NCBI GenBank assembly: GCA_000697055.1
Contig: JNDT01001068.1
Span: forward strand, 1-30,259
Direction: 5' to 3'
DNA from: Saksenaea vasiformis B4078
Taxonomy: Eukaryota > Mucoromycota > Mucoromycetes > Mucorales > Saksenaeaceae
Length of the DNA stretch: 30,259 nt
Below, piece after piece: positions 1-10,899 of this stretch. The stretch's first letter is position 1. Each line of letters opens with the position of its first letter. The position numbers and the translations under genes were made by a program. The notes under the pieces were generated by a model. The model saw only the letters and a program-made list of their open reading frames with translations, had not been told where the DNA came from and searched no databases.

Positions 1-684
1 AGAAATCTTCGGTCATAACAGTAATAGAGTATTCGCTTAAAAAAAATGATGTATCCAAATTCAAGTATGGGCGACGTAAAGTAAGCGAGACTCAAAAAAG
101 GATTGTTTTTATTAAAATGATCATTGTACTGTTTAAATAATTTATGGTACTTGCGGGTAGCAGCGGGACAGAGGAGTTTAGAGATATCTTTAGATGATTC
201 TTTACTAGATCGGGATTGTTATGTTTATCCTGGTTAATTGTATATTCTGTGTCCGCTGGTATCTCAGCAACAGATAGATAGGAATAAGACATGTCTAGAA
301 CCGCGTTCTAATAAAGTAATTACCTTCAGTACCTTTTTGTCTTACTCAAGCATAGTGTTCTAATTACTGTGTAGTAATGTAACTATGTCGGATACGACAC
401 CTCATTCTATCTGAAATGCCGTAGTTTAGTTTTACTCAACGTGTACAATGCACCGTTATTTTGCAAGAGTGACGAATTCTAACAGTAGCAAATTTGCCAT
501 AGTTCTAAATTGTTTAAGGGAAGGACCTTCACGTTGTATGACATAAAAAGACGAGTGTTTTGCTGGTTTCTTACGTTTTACGCACAAAAAAAACCGATGT
601 TACACAAACATCTCTAAAATAGTTTGAAGTTTTCTGTAAGCGTAACATACAACAATTGCATCATCAGAGACCACGACACAGTAT
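1..684. other. AT-rich intergenic stretch, no gene seen
   Basis: I find no convincing coding region. The longest open frames on either strand are short, low in conserved motifs and not supported by splice structure. The stretch precedes a dispersed repeat that starts near 685. Confidence 0.5.
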
Positions 685-1095
685 GTAGGCTTCCCGAAAA
701 GCTATGATCGATCAGCAATCCTTTATTGGTTTCGACCGACTGAAGTTTGGCTTGCATTTTTGAGGAGACCCTACATGATATGAGGCCCGCTGTCTTGTAA
801 TCCAACCGCATGTACCACCCGAATAACACAGCATGTTTCCCGGGTAGGATATGCTTCCCCTTTTTAGGTTTGTTGTTGTCATTTTTTTTTTCTGAAGGCA
901 TTGATACATCGTAAAATCTTTCTCCCAGTCAATTCTACAGTAGATATATTTTACAAAAGCCTGTGCCACCAATTAAGGATAGGTCTCTCAAGTTTCCGGT
1001 ATCCGGGCTGACCCTTTTCGCGTGCACAGTGCGACAAACCGTTCCCATAACTCACGTGGGAAAAAAAGGTAGGCTGATTTCATGAATATCGTGAC
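685..1095. repeat. Dispersed repeat, copy A (remnant of an unidentified mobile element)
   Basis: This segment aligns in the same orientation with about 23324-23745 over roughly 400 bases at what I judge by eye to be 60-65% identity. Shared islands include TAGGCTTC followed by GAAAAGCTAT, AGGTTTGTTGT, CATTGAT and CTCAGTCAATTCTA-like blocks, in the same order and spacing. On the minus strand both copies contain a short broken frame with related residues (AVL, then LDYK or a frameshifted equivalent, then SKM/RM). I do not recognise the family. The copy lies directly upstream of the dipeptidase gene. Confidence 0.6.
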
Positions 1096-1190
1096 TTCGT
1101 TATGGCTGTCCGGAGCCAAATAACCCGCTTATAAACCGCGATCGCAACCGTATCTGTACAAAATTTCCTTTTTCTTCTTTATAACTCACC

Positions 1191-2925
1191 ATGGATGAGA
1201 ATCGCCTTAACGAAGCTTTGAACTATATTGAAGAACATCAGGAAGACTTTATTGCTCGTCTCCGTAAAGCTGTAGCCATTCCCAGGTAAAGAGGAAGAAA
1301 AAAGAATGCCTATCACTGCTCTGCCTATAACACTTGTCCCTAAAAAAGTGTGAGCGGTGACCCTACGCGTCGTTCGGATGTCTTCCGCATGGCAGAGTTC
1401 CTTATTGAAGAGCTCAAGACGCTTGGTGCAAGTGTCGAAACGCGTGACCCTGGCGTGCAGGATTTCCACGGTACTGAGTTGAAACTGCCTCCTATTGTGC
1501 TGGCCACAGTGGGCAACGATCCTGCAAAGAAAACCATTCTGGTATATGGTCATTATGACGTTCAACCAGTAAGTTCTGTTCAATGTCCGTGGGACCATGT
1601 CAAAAATTCATTTTTTTTTGTGTTTTTCGCATAGGCTCTGAAGGAAGATGGCTGGGCTACCGACCCCTTTGAACTAGTTGAGGATGAAGCACACCGATTA
1701 ATTGGTCGTGGAAGTTCGGATGATAAGGGACCAGTGTTAGGCTGGATTAACGTGGTTGAAGCTCACAAGAAACTTGGTTACGAGCTGCCAGTCAACTTGA
1801 AGTTTTGTTTGGAGGGCATGGAAGAATCCGGTTCTGAAGGCCTGGATGCCATCATCTACAGCGAAGCTGATAAATACTTCAAGGATGTCGACGCTGTATG
1901 CATTTCCGATAATTATTGGCTTGGCACCACTAAGCCTTGTTTGACTTATGGCCTCCGTGGTGTCTCTTACTACCATATCGCCATCAGCGGACCTGCACGA
2001 GACTTGCATTCTGGTGTTTTCGGTGGCACCGTGCATGAACCTATGACTGATCTTTTTGCTGTGATGAGCAAGTTGGTTGCTCCCAACGGCAAAATCCTTA
2101 TTCCTGGCATTTACAACCAAGTGCGTGCTATCACTGGTAAGGAAGAAAAATGCTTAAATGGACGGAAGCAAATTATTGACCGTTATTTGTATCGTAGATG
2201 TCGAAGAAAAGACGTACGACGGCCTGGCTTTTGAGCTGCAGGAACTTCATGATGCTGTGGGTAATAAAATCAACATCCATGATGACGTGCGACGTACGTT
2301 GCAGCACCGCTGGCGTCATCCTTCGCTGTCCCTCCACGGTATTGAGGGTGCCTTCTACAGCCCTGGTGACAAGACTGTTGTGCCCGCAAAGGTGATTGGT
2401 AAATTCTCTATCCGTACAGTACCCGACATGGTGCCAAAGAAGGTTTCCGAGCTCGTTGTTAAATACGTCGAAGACGAGTTTGCCAAATTGGGCAGCAAGA
2501 ACACCTTGAAGGTCCACTGTACCCACGACGGAAACCACTGGCTTGCCAGTCCTGAACATCCCAGCTATGGTAAAAGAAAAAAAAAAGGATAATCCCAAAA
2601 ACCATTACGGATTGCTGAACTTGAGTGTTAGTTGCCGCTGCAAAGGCTGTTGAGCGAGTGTTCAAGGTCAAGCCTGACCTTACTCGCGAGGGCGGTTCTA
2701 TTCCCGTGACCTTGTCTTTCCAAGATGCATTGAAGAAGAACGTTTTGTTGCTGCCTATGGGCCGTGGTGATGATGTAAGTTATCAAATGGACTATGTCGT
2801 TCTTTTGCTCAACTTTTAAATAGGGCGCTCATTCCATCAACGAGAAACTTGACCGCTCCAATTATATCTCTGGCGTCAAACTGATGAACTCTTACCTCTA
2901 TGAGGTTTCTCAGAGTGAACTGTAA
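1191..2925 (+). CDS. DUG1: Cytosolic Cys-Gly metallodipeptidase (Dug1/CNDP2-like, M20 family)
   Basis: Six exons (1191-1285, 1349-1568, 1635-2136, 2198-2569, 2632-2774, 2824-2925) joined by GT-AG introns of 49-67 bases give 477 aa, close to yeast Dug1. Seen in the sequence: YGHYDVQP (His100, Asp102), [10 protein letters not shown] (Asp134), [10 protein letters not shown] (Glu168/Glu169), [14 protein letters not shown] and the C-terminal MGRGDDGAHS. These are the di-metal ligands and catalytic residues of the M20F family. Known role: a Zn/Mn-dependent dipeptidase that splits Cys-Gly and other dipeptides in the cytosol, the last step of glutathione recycling. The start ATG follows a CT-rich tract and a short A-run; an in-frame AATAAA-like signal lies right after the stop. 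No lesions are seen. The family assignment is very secure; substrate range is inferred from the family. Confidence 0.96.
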
Positions 2926-3870
2926 AGAATAAAATTTTTCAAGTGCAATTATCGCCAAATGCTTCTCCTTGCATTAAGAATCGGGAACTTGTCCGAAATT
3001 TCGTGTTTCATCATGAACCAAATCCACCGTTTATCAAATTGCAATGCTAATAGGATACCATTGCATCTTTGCTTTTTTGTATACCATTTACAAATGCATG
3101 TGATAGTGTCAACAATTGAGCATTGTACTTGGTATGGTACGAGGATTGCAGGATAGAACCAACAATTGATTAATGCGCTCTATTTGGACATTGCATTTCT
3201 TGTCGCACAGTCAAGAAGGCTAGGTTTCTAATCCAGGAGACTTCTCGGTTGCGTTTGAAAAGTCGTCAGACATTGCTACAAACTTTTGTTGTTCTTACAC
3301 GGGAACTCGAAATTTCGCATCGTTCTGTTGACAAATACATATAAGAAAAGCAAATACTTGTGTGGTACAGTGAGCATAACATAGCAGCTCCAGGTGAACC
3401 AGTGATATCCAACTATGTTGGCACCTACCTTCCTACTACGGCAACTAAAGAAATACAACTGGGATTCTGGCTGTTCGGAGGCAACCCAATCGTAATAATC
3501 GGGTTTCTAATCTTTTTCTGCCATCTGTACGAGGCAGGTGGTCGGTTACTTGTCGTTACATGTCTTCTGGGGAATATCCCTTTTTGGTGAGTGTCATTGT
3601 TCAACACTCAATAAATAGGGGTAACATAGTTTGTATTAAATATCATACATATTTCGTGCTCGATATTTTTTCAGCAATCCTCATATCTGCTGAGTCATAG
3701 ATGTTCATTGCTAAAGATCAATGGCCGTACTGATAATGTAAAATTCCACATACGTTACTTGGGGGGACAACCCCAGGCCCCTCAAGAAGTCCAAGATCAA
3801 CGTTTAGAATCTTGTGATAATAATAATTAGAATCAAATTGGCGGATTTATCTTTAGATGCACAAGGTTTG
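2926..3870. other. Intergenic region downstream of DUG1, no gene seen
   Basis: The first bases after the stop hold an AATAAA-type polyadenylation signal (near 2929). The rest is AT-rich with short unconvincing frames on both strands. A G/C block near 3762-3782 (GGGGGGACAACCCC) is locally palindromic but has no clear identity. Confidence 0.45.
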
Positions 3871-3878
3871 TCTGTAAG

Positions 3879-4001
3879 CCTGGTATCCCAGAAGCAATGA
3901 AGGCCAGTGTCAGAGAAAACTATCCGAAGAGATGTTTAAGAATGCTGGAGACAACGTTAGCTGCCCGATTGCGAGGAAAGGAGCTTCATAGGGCAGATGA
4001 G
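3879..4001 (+). pseudogene. Exon-like coding fragment, family unknown
   Basis: A 41-codon open stretch begins right after an AG (3877-3878) and ends at a GT donor-like GTCAGT (4002). It reads as a polar helical segment including PGIPEAMKASV and AARLRGKELHRADE. Nothing upstream or downstream joins to it in frame to make a gene. It could be an orphan exon of a decayed gene or transposon, or chance. Confidence 0.25.
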
Positions 4002-4524
4002 GTCAGTGATCATTTTTTTCGCTATTTTGTGATCCATTACCTGTTTCAGATAACATGTGCTCATTGACCAAGGTACCGAAGGCAACAAATAGCAGAACGT
4101 TCCAATGTCAAATTTACGTTGTCTCATACAACAACGAGCGCTTACTATTCCATTCTATGTTGACGATCTACGTCAACCTTGCTTTAACACTTTCGGTACA
4201 AGTCGACAGAAAATAAATGTGACAGCTTCAAGCAAAGAAATAGTATTGTGTGAGCTTTTTTTCTCAAGGAAGAGATGGAAGCATCTTATCATCATCTCTG
4301 CACGAGTTTTAAAAATCCGCACTACGACTCACACTTATGCGGTGATATGTCACAGGAAATCTTGTGCTCTCTCTCGGACAGCTTTACTTCATTCCCCTAC
4401 TTGCTCCCCCTTAACCCTTTTTTTCTCAAAAAAATCCACAAACACAAGAAAAAAAAACAAAAACAAAAAAATAAACATACTATTGTGGATCTAGTACTCT
4501 GGGCAAGGGTGGATACGAGAGGAT
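4002..4524 (+). promoter_or_regulatory. Upstream region and probable 5' leader of the casein kinase gene
   Basis: There is no gene here. The last 160 bases hold a CT-rich tract (about 4367-4432) followed by an A-rich tract (about 4434-4475). This arrangement is common in fungal promoters and leaders just upstream of start codons. The limits are not defined by any specific motif. Confidence 0.35.
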
Positions 4525-6094
4525 ATGACCACAAACCAAAATCGTCATTCCCATGGCAACGGCAGATCATCAGCGACTGCAGCCTCCAATGTTGTTGGCG
4601 TTCATTACAAAATAGGACGAAAATTAGGCGAAGGTAGCTTTGGTATCATTTATGAAGGTAATATACCCGAACGGAAGCTTGTTTCTTTCGTTAGCTTGCT
4701 CTCTTTCCCCAAGATTGAACCTCAGTCATTGTTAAAGGTACCAATCTACTCAACAATCAGCAAGTTGCCATCAAATTTGAACCACGAAGATCGGATGCGC
4801 CGCAACTACGGGATGAATATCGTACATACAAAATCCTTGCGGGAACCAGTAAGTGAAAGGACTTAACGAGCAAACGAAGCAAAGGGAATCTCTAATAATG
4901 CGTTAGCCGGTGTTCCAACCGCGTACTACTTTGGCCAAGAAGGTCTGCATAATATTCTAGTCATCGATCTTCTAGGACCAAGCCTAGAAGACTTGTTTGA
5001 CATGTGTCATCGTCGATTTACGGTTAAAACTGTCGCCATGCTTGCAAAATTCATGGTGAGAGACAAACTATACATCCTTTCATTTCGAAAGTTATGGTAA
5101 TGGCCATTTTCAGATTACACGTGTACAAGGTGTGCATGAACGAAACCTGATCTATCGTGACATCAAACCTGATAACTTCCTCATCGGGCGCCCGGGAACG
5201 AAACACGCTAACACGATCTATATGATTGATTTTGGCATGGCTAAGCAGTATCGCGATCCGAAAACAAAGCAGCATATCCCATACCGTGAGCGTAAGAGTT
5301 TATCGGGAACAGCACGCTACATGAGCATCAATACGCATCTGGGCCGAGGTACGCACGAATCGACATCCGAGTCGGGGGAGGAACTAAGTTTTTTTTCCTT
5401 ATTATCATCAGAGCAATCCCGGCGGGATGATCTGGAATCTTTAGGTCATGTCTTTATGTACTTTTTACGGGGTTCTTTACCGTGGCAAGGACTAAAGGCA
5501 GCAACTAACAAGCAAAAATATGAAAAAATTGGGGAGAAAAAGCAGTCGACACCAATTAGGGAACTTTGTGCTGGATACCCAGGTAACGTCGTTATCAATT
5601 TCCGGTTATCTTATGCTACGTTTATGATGATAGAGGAATTTGGCATTTATTTACAATACGTGCGCAAGCTCGGGTTTGAAGAAACACCTGATTATGACTT
5701 TTTGAGGGAGCTTTTCACGAAGGTGATCCACACTAGCGGAGAAACAGAAGATTTTGTTTATGATTGGATGCAATTGAACAACGGAAAAGGATATGAGGTA
5801 ACTTTTGATTACAAATGGTCCAAATGGATATTCAACTATTGATATCAGCATGGGTCAACGCCGCACCGAAATCGATCTAAACACGAGCAAAGCAAAGCAA
5901 AGCAAGAGCCCCAACGTCATACCTCCAAACAGCTTGAAATGCCGTATCAGAATCAAACGATGCAGCCTATGGTAATGAACACTAACACAGCTGAAGCTCA
6001 GCCCCATGGTCAACTTGAAGCAGAGGAACCGTCATCGGGAAAAGGTTTCTGGCAAAGACTGTTTACCATGTGCGGCGGTTGCGCATGCTTCTAA
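4525..6094 (+). CDS. Casein kinase I, plasma-membrane type (Yck/Cki1/CK1-gamma-like)
   Basis: Seven exons (4525-4657, 4738-4848, 4907-5055, 5114-5348, 5412-5582, 5634-5797, 5849-6094) give 402 aa. Seen: glycine loop GEGSFG (35-40), catalytic Lys in VAIK (57), YRDIKPDN (145-152) in place of the usual HRD, DFG (170-172), and the CK1 signature with SINTHLG followed by [14 protein letters not shown] Gln/Lys-rich tail follows the kinase domain and ends [18 protein letters not shown]. Known family role: Ser/Thr kinases anchored to the plasma membrane by C-terminal lipidation, acting in nutrient sensing, endocytosis and morphogenesis. The Cys cluster supports palmitoylation, and the last four residues also fit a CaaX pattern; both are inference. 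Two introns (5349-5411, 5583-5633) are multiples of three and free of stops. The kinase identity is very secure; the exact paralogue is not. Confidence 0.95.
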
Positions 6095-6953
6095 AGGGCG
6101 TTTTCTTCCCCTTTTTTCTTTTACATTTTACTTCACTTTGGACGTCAGATGTCTTCTTCTTATTGCTACTCACATCATTAATCCCATGTAACGATTGTTG
6201 GATGTTTCTCTTGGTGCAGGATGTCTACCTAGAAAACGACCAAATATCCGTTAATTTCCAATCTTGTTTGAAACAACTTGAAAATTTGATTGCTCTTTTC
6301 GTTTTGTGGCGATAAAGTATAGCATAAAACAGCTCTCACGTAAAAATCCCATCTATGCTACTGTCAGAGTCAGTATTCTTTTGTACTTTCAATGTCTCAT
6401 CGTAAACTGATCATATACATAAGAGCTTCACGTCAACAGTAATGTAACTTGCATTGCATAAACAGCAATTTTCATTCCTTCTCATACTAAAAGTCTGCCG
6501 GTGTGGCTAACCATACCGATTACAGTTATCATAGGTGGATCCTTCGCCTCCTTTATCTCCATTGCCTTTTGTTTTCTATTTTCTCTATTTCTTTTTGTGC
6601 CTTCATTCTCTCGATAGGTCTACATACATATATGCTACTGTCGCTTCGCTGTCTCTGCCATGGCCTTTTTCTTAATTGTACTCCTGCACTTCAGTTTGCA
6701 TCAATCTCTTCGTGTGTCGACAAAAAAAGAAGGGAAAGCGATTTAGTTTCAGTCTCCAAAGGCACTATTCTCTTTAGACAGAGTAGATTTTTATAGTTGG
6801 TGGTGGCACTAGCATCATATACAACGCCACTGCGAGGATTTAAGAAAGTCTATTTACGATACATCATTGGCCATGGTATATAAGAGCAACTTATTGTCCA
6901 ACAGGACCTATGCACATAGACACGGTTACAATGCACTGGCTCCTTTTTCCTGA
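6095..6953. other. Shared 3' flanking region between convergent genes, no gene seen
   Basis: The casein kinase gene ends at 6094 and the convergent kinesin-like gene ends at 6954, so this stretch should hold both 3' UTRs. An ATAAAG-type signal lies near 6312. The open frames present are T-rich, hydrophobic and unlike any protein I know. Confidence 0.45.
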
Positions 6954-9694
6954 TCACAATGCTTTTGTTTGACCTGTCATTTCGACATCTCGAAAGAAAT
7001 ACAGCGCCTTGGTAACGCTTAGTTCTGCTTCGTAGCGGGCTACCTCATCTACGAGGCTTTTGCTCTCCTCTAACTGTTTCTGGAGTTCTTCTATCCATCG
7101 CTGCTGCTCCATTAAACGATTCTCAGCTGCTAGTTTTTGCTGCTCTGTTTCGTGTAGTTGTCGACGCAATTCTAAAACCTCTTCCCATACTTTTTTCCTG
7201 GAATTGGAAGGCAGTTCTGGCTGCTCCGTTTTTAGCTACGAGACTACTCCTTTTTTTTTCCTTCTCTTTTTCTCAGCTTGTCCACGGAAGCTTTACTTCC
7301 AGCAGCAAGTACTTACTCTATCTAAGGCACTGGAACTTAATATACAACGCGAAACTTCAGATAGCCTAACACGTCGTTACTATTCAATCGTCCACAGTTG
7401 CATCATTCTTTACCGATTCCTTAAACCATGCAAGAGGAAATGGCTTTGCACCGTTTGATCGTTCTGTAGATACGAGAAATGATCAGCGCGACATACAGTA
7501 TGCATGTGAACTTACTGGCGACAAATTGGTAACCTGTTGGATTTTTTGTTTAAGGATCCCAATTTCTTTCCGATATTTTGGAAGAGACGCCAGTTTTTCA
7601 TCGAACGTCTACTGATATCTTCTTTCATTTTCTGTCGCTGTGTAACTTTCTTTCGTTTTACCTCGTTGACTTTGGGAGTTATCTGTAGCTTCTTTAATCG
7701 AGATGCAAACCGTAGCGTCTCCAATGAAGTTTCTATATCCGATGCATCCGGACAGAAGGTACAAATCGCAGCGATTTTTGCATGATCCGCTAATAACGGC
7801 TGAAGGCATCGTTTCAAAGTGGAGTCATGAGGGTATGGTCGACTTTGGGATAATAAAAGTTAATCGGTGAGACGATCTCAATCGGTCATCGCGCCCCACC
7901 TGTTTCCGCTTTCCTTGATCAGGTCAATAATGACATTCTCCAGAGATTGTAGTCTATAGATAATCGACCGTATTAGACGTATCGGCTTTAATACGCATTA
8001 TATAAATACAAAACCCCTTAGTGGCGTGAATTTCGTTTGAAGGTTTATCTCCACAGCAGCTGGGCCTTGCGCATCCAAAATCGATAAAACTCTACAATCG
8101 TTCGATATTAATGATCTGTTTAAGCAAATGATGTTTTACCAGCTGGGATATCTTTAGTCTAGTCTGCTGCCGAATTCTTGTTGTCCCAGGTGTCTTTGAT
8201 CGTCGCTGATTAGCTAGTGGGGTACTTTGGCTGTTACGTTCATAGCTTTCAATCGTCTTTTTTTTAACAAAAAAAATTATAAGTATCGGCTATGCTCCTT
8301 CAGGCGATGCGATAATGACTTACTAATTGAAAAATCGTGTGACTTCGATGACAACGGGATGTTAAGTGATAGCGATTAGCTGTTAAGAGAGCATTAATGT
8401 TTTCCTCCTTGTCTCTTTGCACTTGTACCCTCTCCCATTTTTATAGCATCCATCACGTCCTCCGGCGTAATAATCACTTGTTGCTTCAACGAACTCGCCC
8501 AGACGCCTCTCTAACCATCATCAGTTGTTGATTAACATTGTTGTCTCGCAATTACCGCCACATACCCTTTTATCCTCATAAATTTTTGCTTCTTCATTTT
8601 GTGGAGAAAGAAGGTCCCGAACAATACCATTATCAACTTCAAAATAAGAGACCCGTAGGACAAATTCTTTCCCTGCAGCCTAATAAACATATGGCGTCAT
8701 TCACTCACGCTACATAAGATATATTTACCTGTTTAATATGATCAAACAGACTGTCGATCGCACGTGGGATCATCCCAGGCTCCGCTTCTGACCCTGATAT
8801 ACGTAATTAGTCTGGTTCCCTTCTCATATACGTCATGTAACAGTTACCTATCTGTTTGTACCAATATTATACGTAATATCTTCGTAAGTGATACATTGGT
8901 GCATTGCCTGTTGCCTACTACAAAAACTTACCGTTGCCTTAGCCTACTGGTTAGTTCTCCTAGAAAGAAAGTACTCCACGTGCAACTCACATATGTTTTA
9001 CCGCTCCACCGCTGCCCATACGCTAAAATGGAAACTAACAAAAGACAGCCGATCATATCAGCAATTGAATCCACGTAAAGCCAATGATTGGGTACCATTG
9101 TATCCGTCAAGTGCCTGACTGTTGATTGAGTAACAAGTCCTCGGTGGTTAGATCGACGTATAGGGTCCTATTAATTTTACCAGACAAGTTTTTGTACGGA
9201 TTCATGATAAAGATCAGCATTACTGCTCCCATTGCAGACATGATCTATTACAGCAGTGTTGGCGAGAAACAGGTACCGCTCCAGTTGACTTTACCAAAAC
9301 TATATTGCTTGTGAAATTTCTCTGTGGATAACCGAATTATCCCTTGCTCGGTCAAAATCTTCCAATGTTTAACTTCGCCCTCTCTGCTAAAGGGACGAAG
9401 TCGAACTACAACTTTGACGGATTCCGAACTGGATTGAAATGGAGATGACCTTGTACTTCGGACAGAGCGTGACGAGATGCGCGAACTGCAGCTGCTGGTG
9501 CTACTTGCACTTTTAGACTGCTTCAACGAAATCGAGTTAATCGTTGTCGTAGCAGTAGTAGTGGTACTGTTGCTAGGTGGGGATGACTGGTTGCTCGATG
9601 CTGACGACCGTCGTGGAATGCGGGTTGCAGACAAGGAAGATGACAATGACCTGCCATGTAATGAAGGTGATGGTGGTACAAGACTAGTAGCCAT
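6954..9694 (-). CDS. Divergent kinesin-7-like motor protein with altered nucleotide-binding motifs
   Basis: The start ATG at 9694 opens a Ser/Thr-rich tail of about 90 aa before the motor begins with SVKVVVRLRPFSRE. Exons I can place in frame: 9295-9694, 9181-9244, 9096-9118, 8991-9034, 8729-8793, 8566-8679, 8429-8510, 8325-8379, 8140-8256, 8015-8091, 7900-7953, 7516-7842. The link between the fourth and fifth is unresolved (microexon or alternative donor). Motor landmarks: GYN...AYGQRWSGKT (P-loop), SEAEPGMIPRAIDSLF, VSYFEVDNGIVRDLL, EDKRRGVWASSL, MGEANR, RSHTIFQL, then RPYPHD and LKRCLQPLLADHAK, ICTFCPDASDIE, LRFASRLKKL, VNEV. The C-terminal exon (about 6954-7200) is a coiled coil rich in Gln/Glu. 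Kinesin-7 family members walk on microtubules. Here switch I and II are badly changed, so motor activity is doubtful. Joins between 7516 and 7200 are not settled. Confidence 0.8.
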
Positions 9695-10330
9695 ATTCTA
9701 AAAGAGAAAAGAGCACAGAATGAAAAATACAAGCGAAAGAAAAGGAAGAAGTGAAATATAGACAAGATACATGCGGAGTTGTAAACAGAACAAAAAGCAT
9801 GAAAGAAGGCAACTTTAGGAGAGAGAACGGCTTCGTTTCCATTTACCTCATTCTAGCAGCCGCGTGCTTATGCTTGGTGATATAATAGTATGCCAACTAT
9901 TATCACAATATATTTGATCAATTTTCCGTAGCTTTACAACACTTAATGGAGTAAGCTATAACCTTCCGCTTATTGATAAATGATCGAGCACTGCATTTCA
10001 TTGCTAATAAGTATACTTATATGGATATTTCTGCTTTAATATAAGAAATATTTTGTACCAGGATGGCGAGTTTGTTGCTTGTAGTTGTCAGAATGATAGC
10101 CACTTGCGTACAGCTATTACATACAAACATAATTCTATGCAAGTGCGTAAACAAAGAGCATACGATTATACTAGTCATTACTTCCTGATTTAGGTAACAT
10201 TGACTACCATTTATTGAACACGCCTTTACCTAAACTGTGGAAATTTTACGCGAAGAAAATAATCGAATATGAGGTCGTAAACTTTGGATGCCGGTTCATT
10301 CGTCCCTAGAGAGCGTTCCCCGTACCTTGC
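9695..10330. other. Upstream region of the kinesin-like gene, no gene seen
   Basis: AT-rich DNA with no credible coding region on either strand. Given the divergent layout it should contain the promoter of the minus-strand kinesin-like gene, but no specific element can be named. Confidence 0.4.
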
Positions 10331-10899
10331 GGGTGGCGCACCCCGCATCACTTGGGTGAAGCAGATAGCGTGCTCATAGCTTCTAAAAGTGGCCACTTCC
10401 ATCATTTGACTCCCAAGGATATAAACAACAGATCAAAGTTTGCCTTTCGGTTTGCCTATGGCCAAAAAAAAATAATGGATTTGGAATCAACTTCTGCGCC
10501 TGCGTCAGATAAATACTATGACATGTTCAAGCCGAATAAATCTTGCGCTGGGAAGTGATGCATCTTTGCTCTGGGAAGTAGGTCGTATTGCATTAATCCA
10601 AGGAATCGTCGCGCTGATTAACCGGAGTCTTGCATTGGGTGCTTCAGTGATGGTCTTTCGGTATCCTTTCCGAAAGCAGTAAAACTGTCTCAAGATAAAA
10701 GGACAGATTCCAGCCAAATAATTCGTATTTAAAGGGACGCATGAATTTCCTTTTCTTTTTCTTTTTTTTTCTTTGTCTCCGTTTCCCACACGGACGTCCC
10801 CGGTACGTTCTGGGATTGAATGCACACATAGGACTCAACGCTTTTTGATCGATTGTTTAGATCTTTGGTGGTTAAAGAAAGAAGCTGGCCGCTCGCAGA
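10331..10899 (+). other. Broken open frames upstream of the Helitron helicase remnant
   Basis: An open frame covers about 10352-10558, and another frame around 10560-10672 reads SLLWEVGRIALIQGIVALIN. They are not joined by splice sites and I cannot name a family. They may be more of the same decayed Helitron or a different insert. A 7-bp stem (10655-10661 with 10670-10676) is present but is not followed by the CTRR end typical of Helitrons. Confidence 0.3.

Noticed and set aside
1..14. A 14-base match (AGAAATCTTCGGTC) to the inner left part of the pogo element near 15689, suggesting the window starts inside another copy
   Set aside because: The match stops at once on the right, and a 14-mer pair is expected by chance in 30 kb; the left side is outside the window.
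3200..3260. A possible tRNA-like segment with paired short blocks
   Set aside because: No recognisable A and B boxes, no TTCGANTCC arm and no acceptor stem; no tRNA was found anywhere in the window.
3762..3784. G/C block GGGGGGACAACCCC as a transposon end or quadruplex signal
   Set aside because: No partner end, no duplication and no neighbouring element; a single short block is not enough.
10655..10676. Hairpin CTTTCGG...CCGAAAG as a Helitron 3' end
   Set aside because: No CTRR follows at the usual distance, and the helicase remnant lies downstream of it on the same strand, which is the wrong order for a 3' end of that element.
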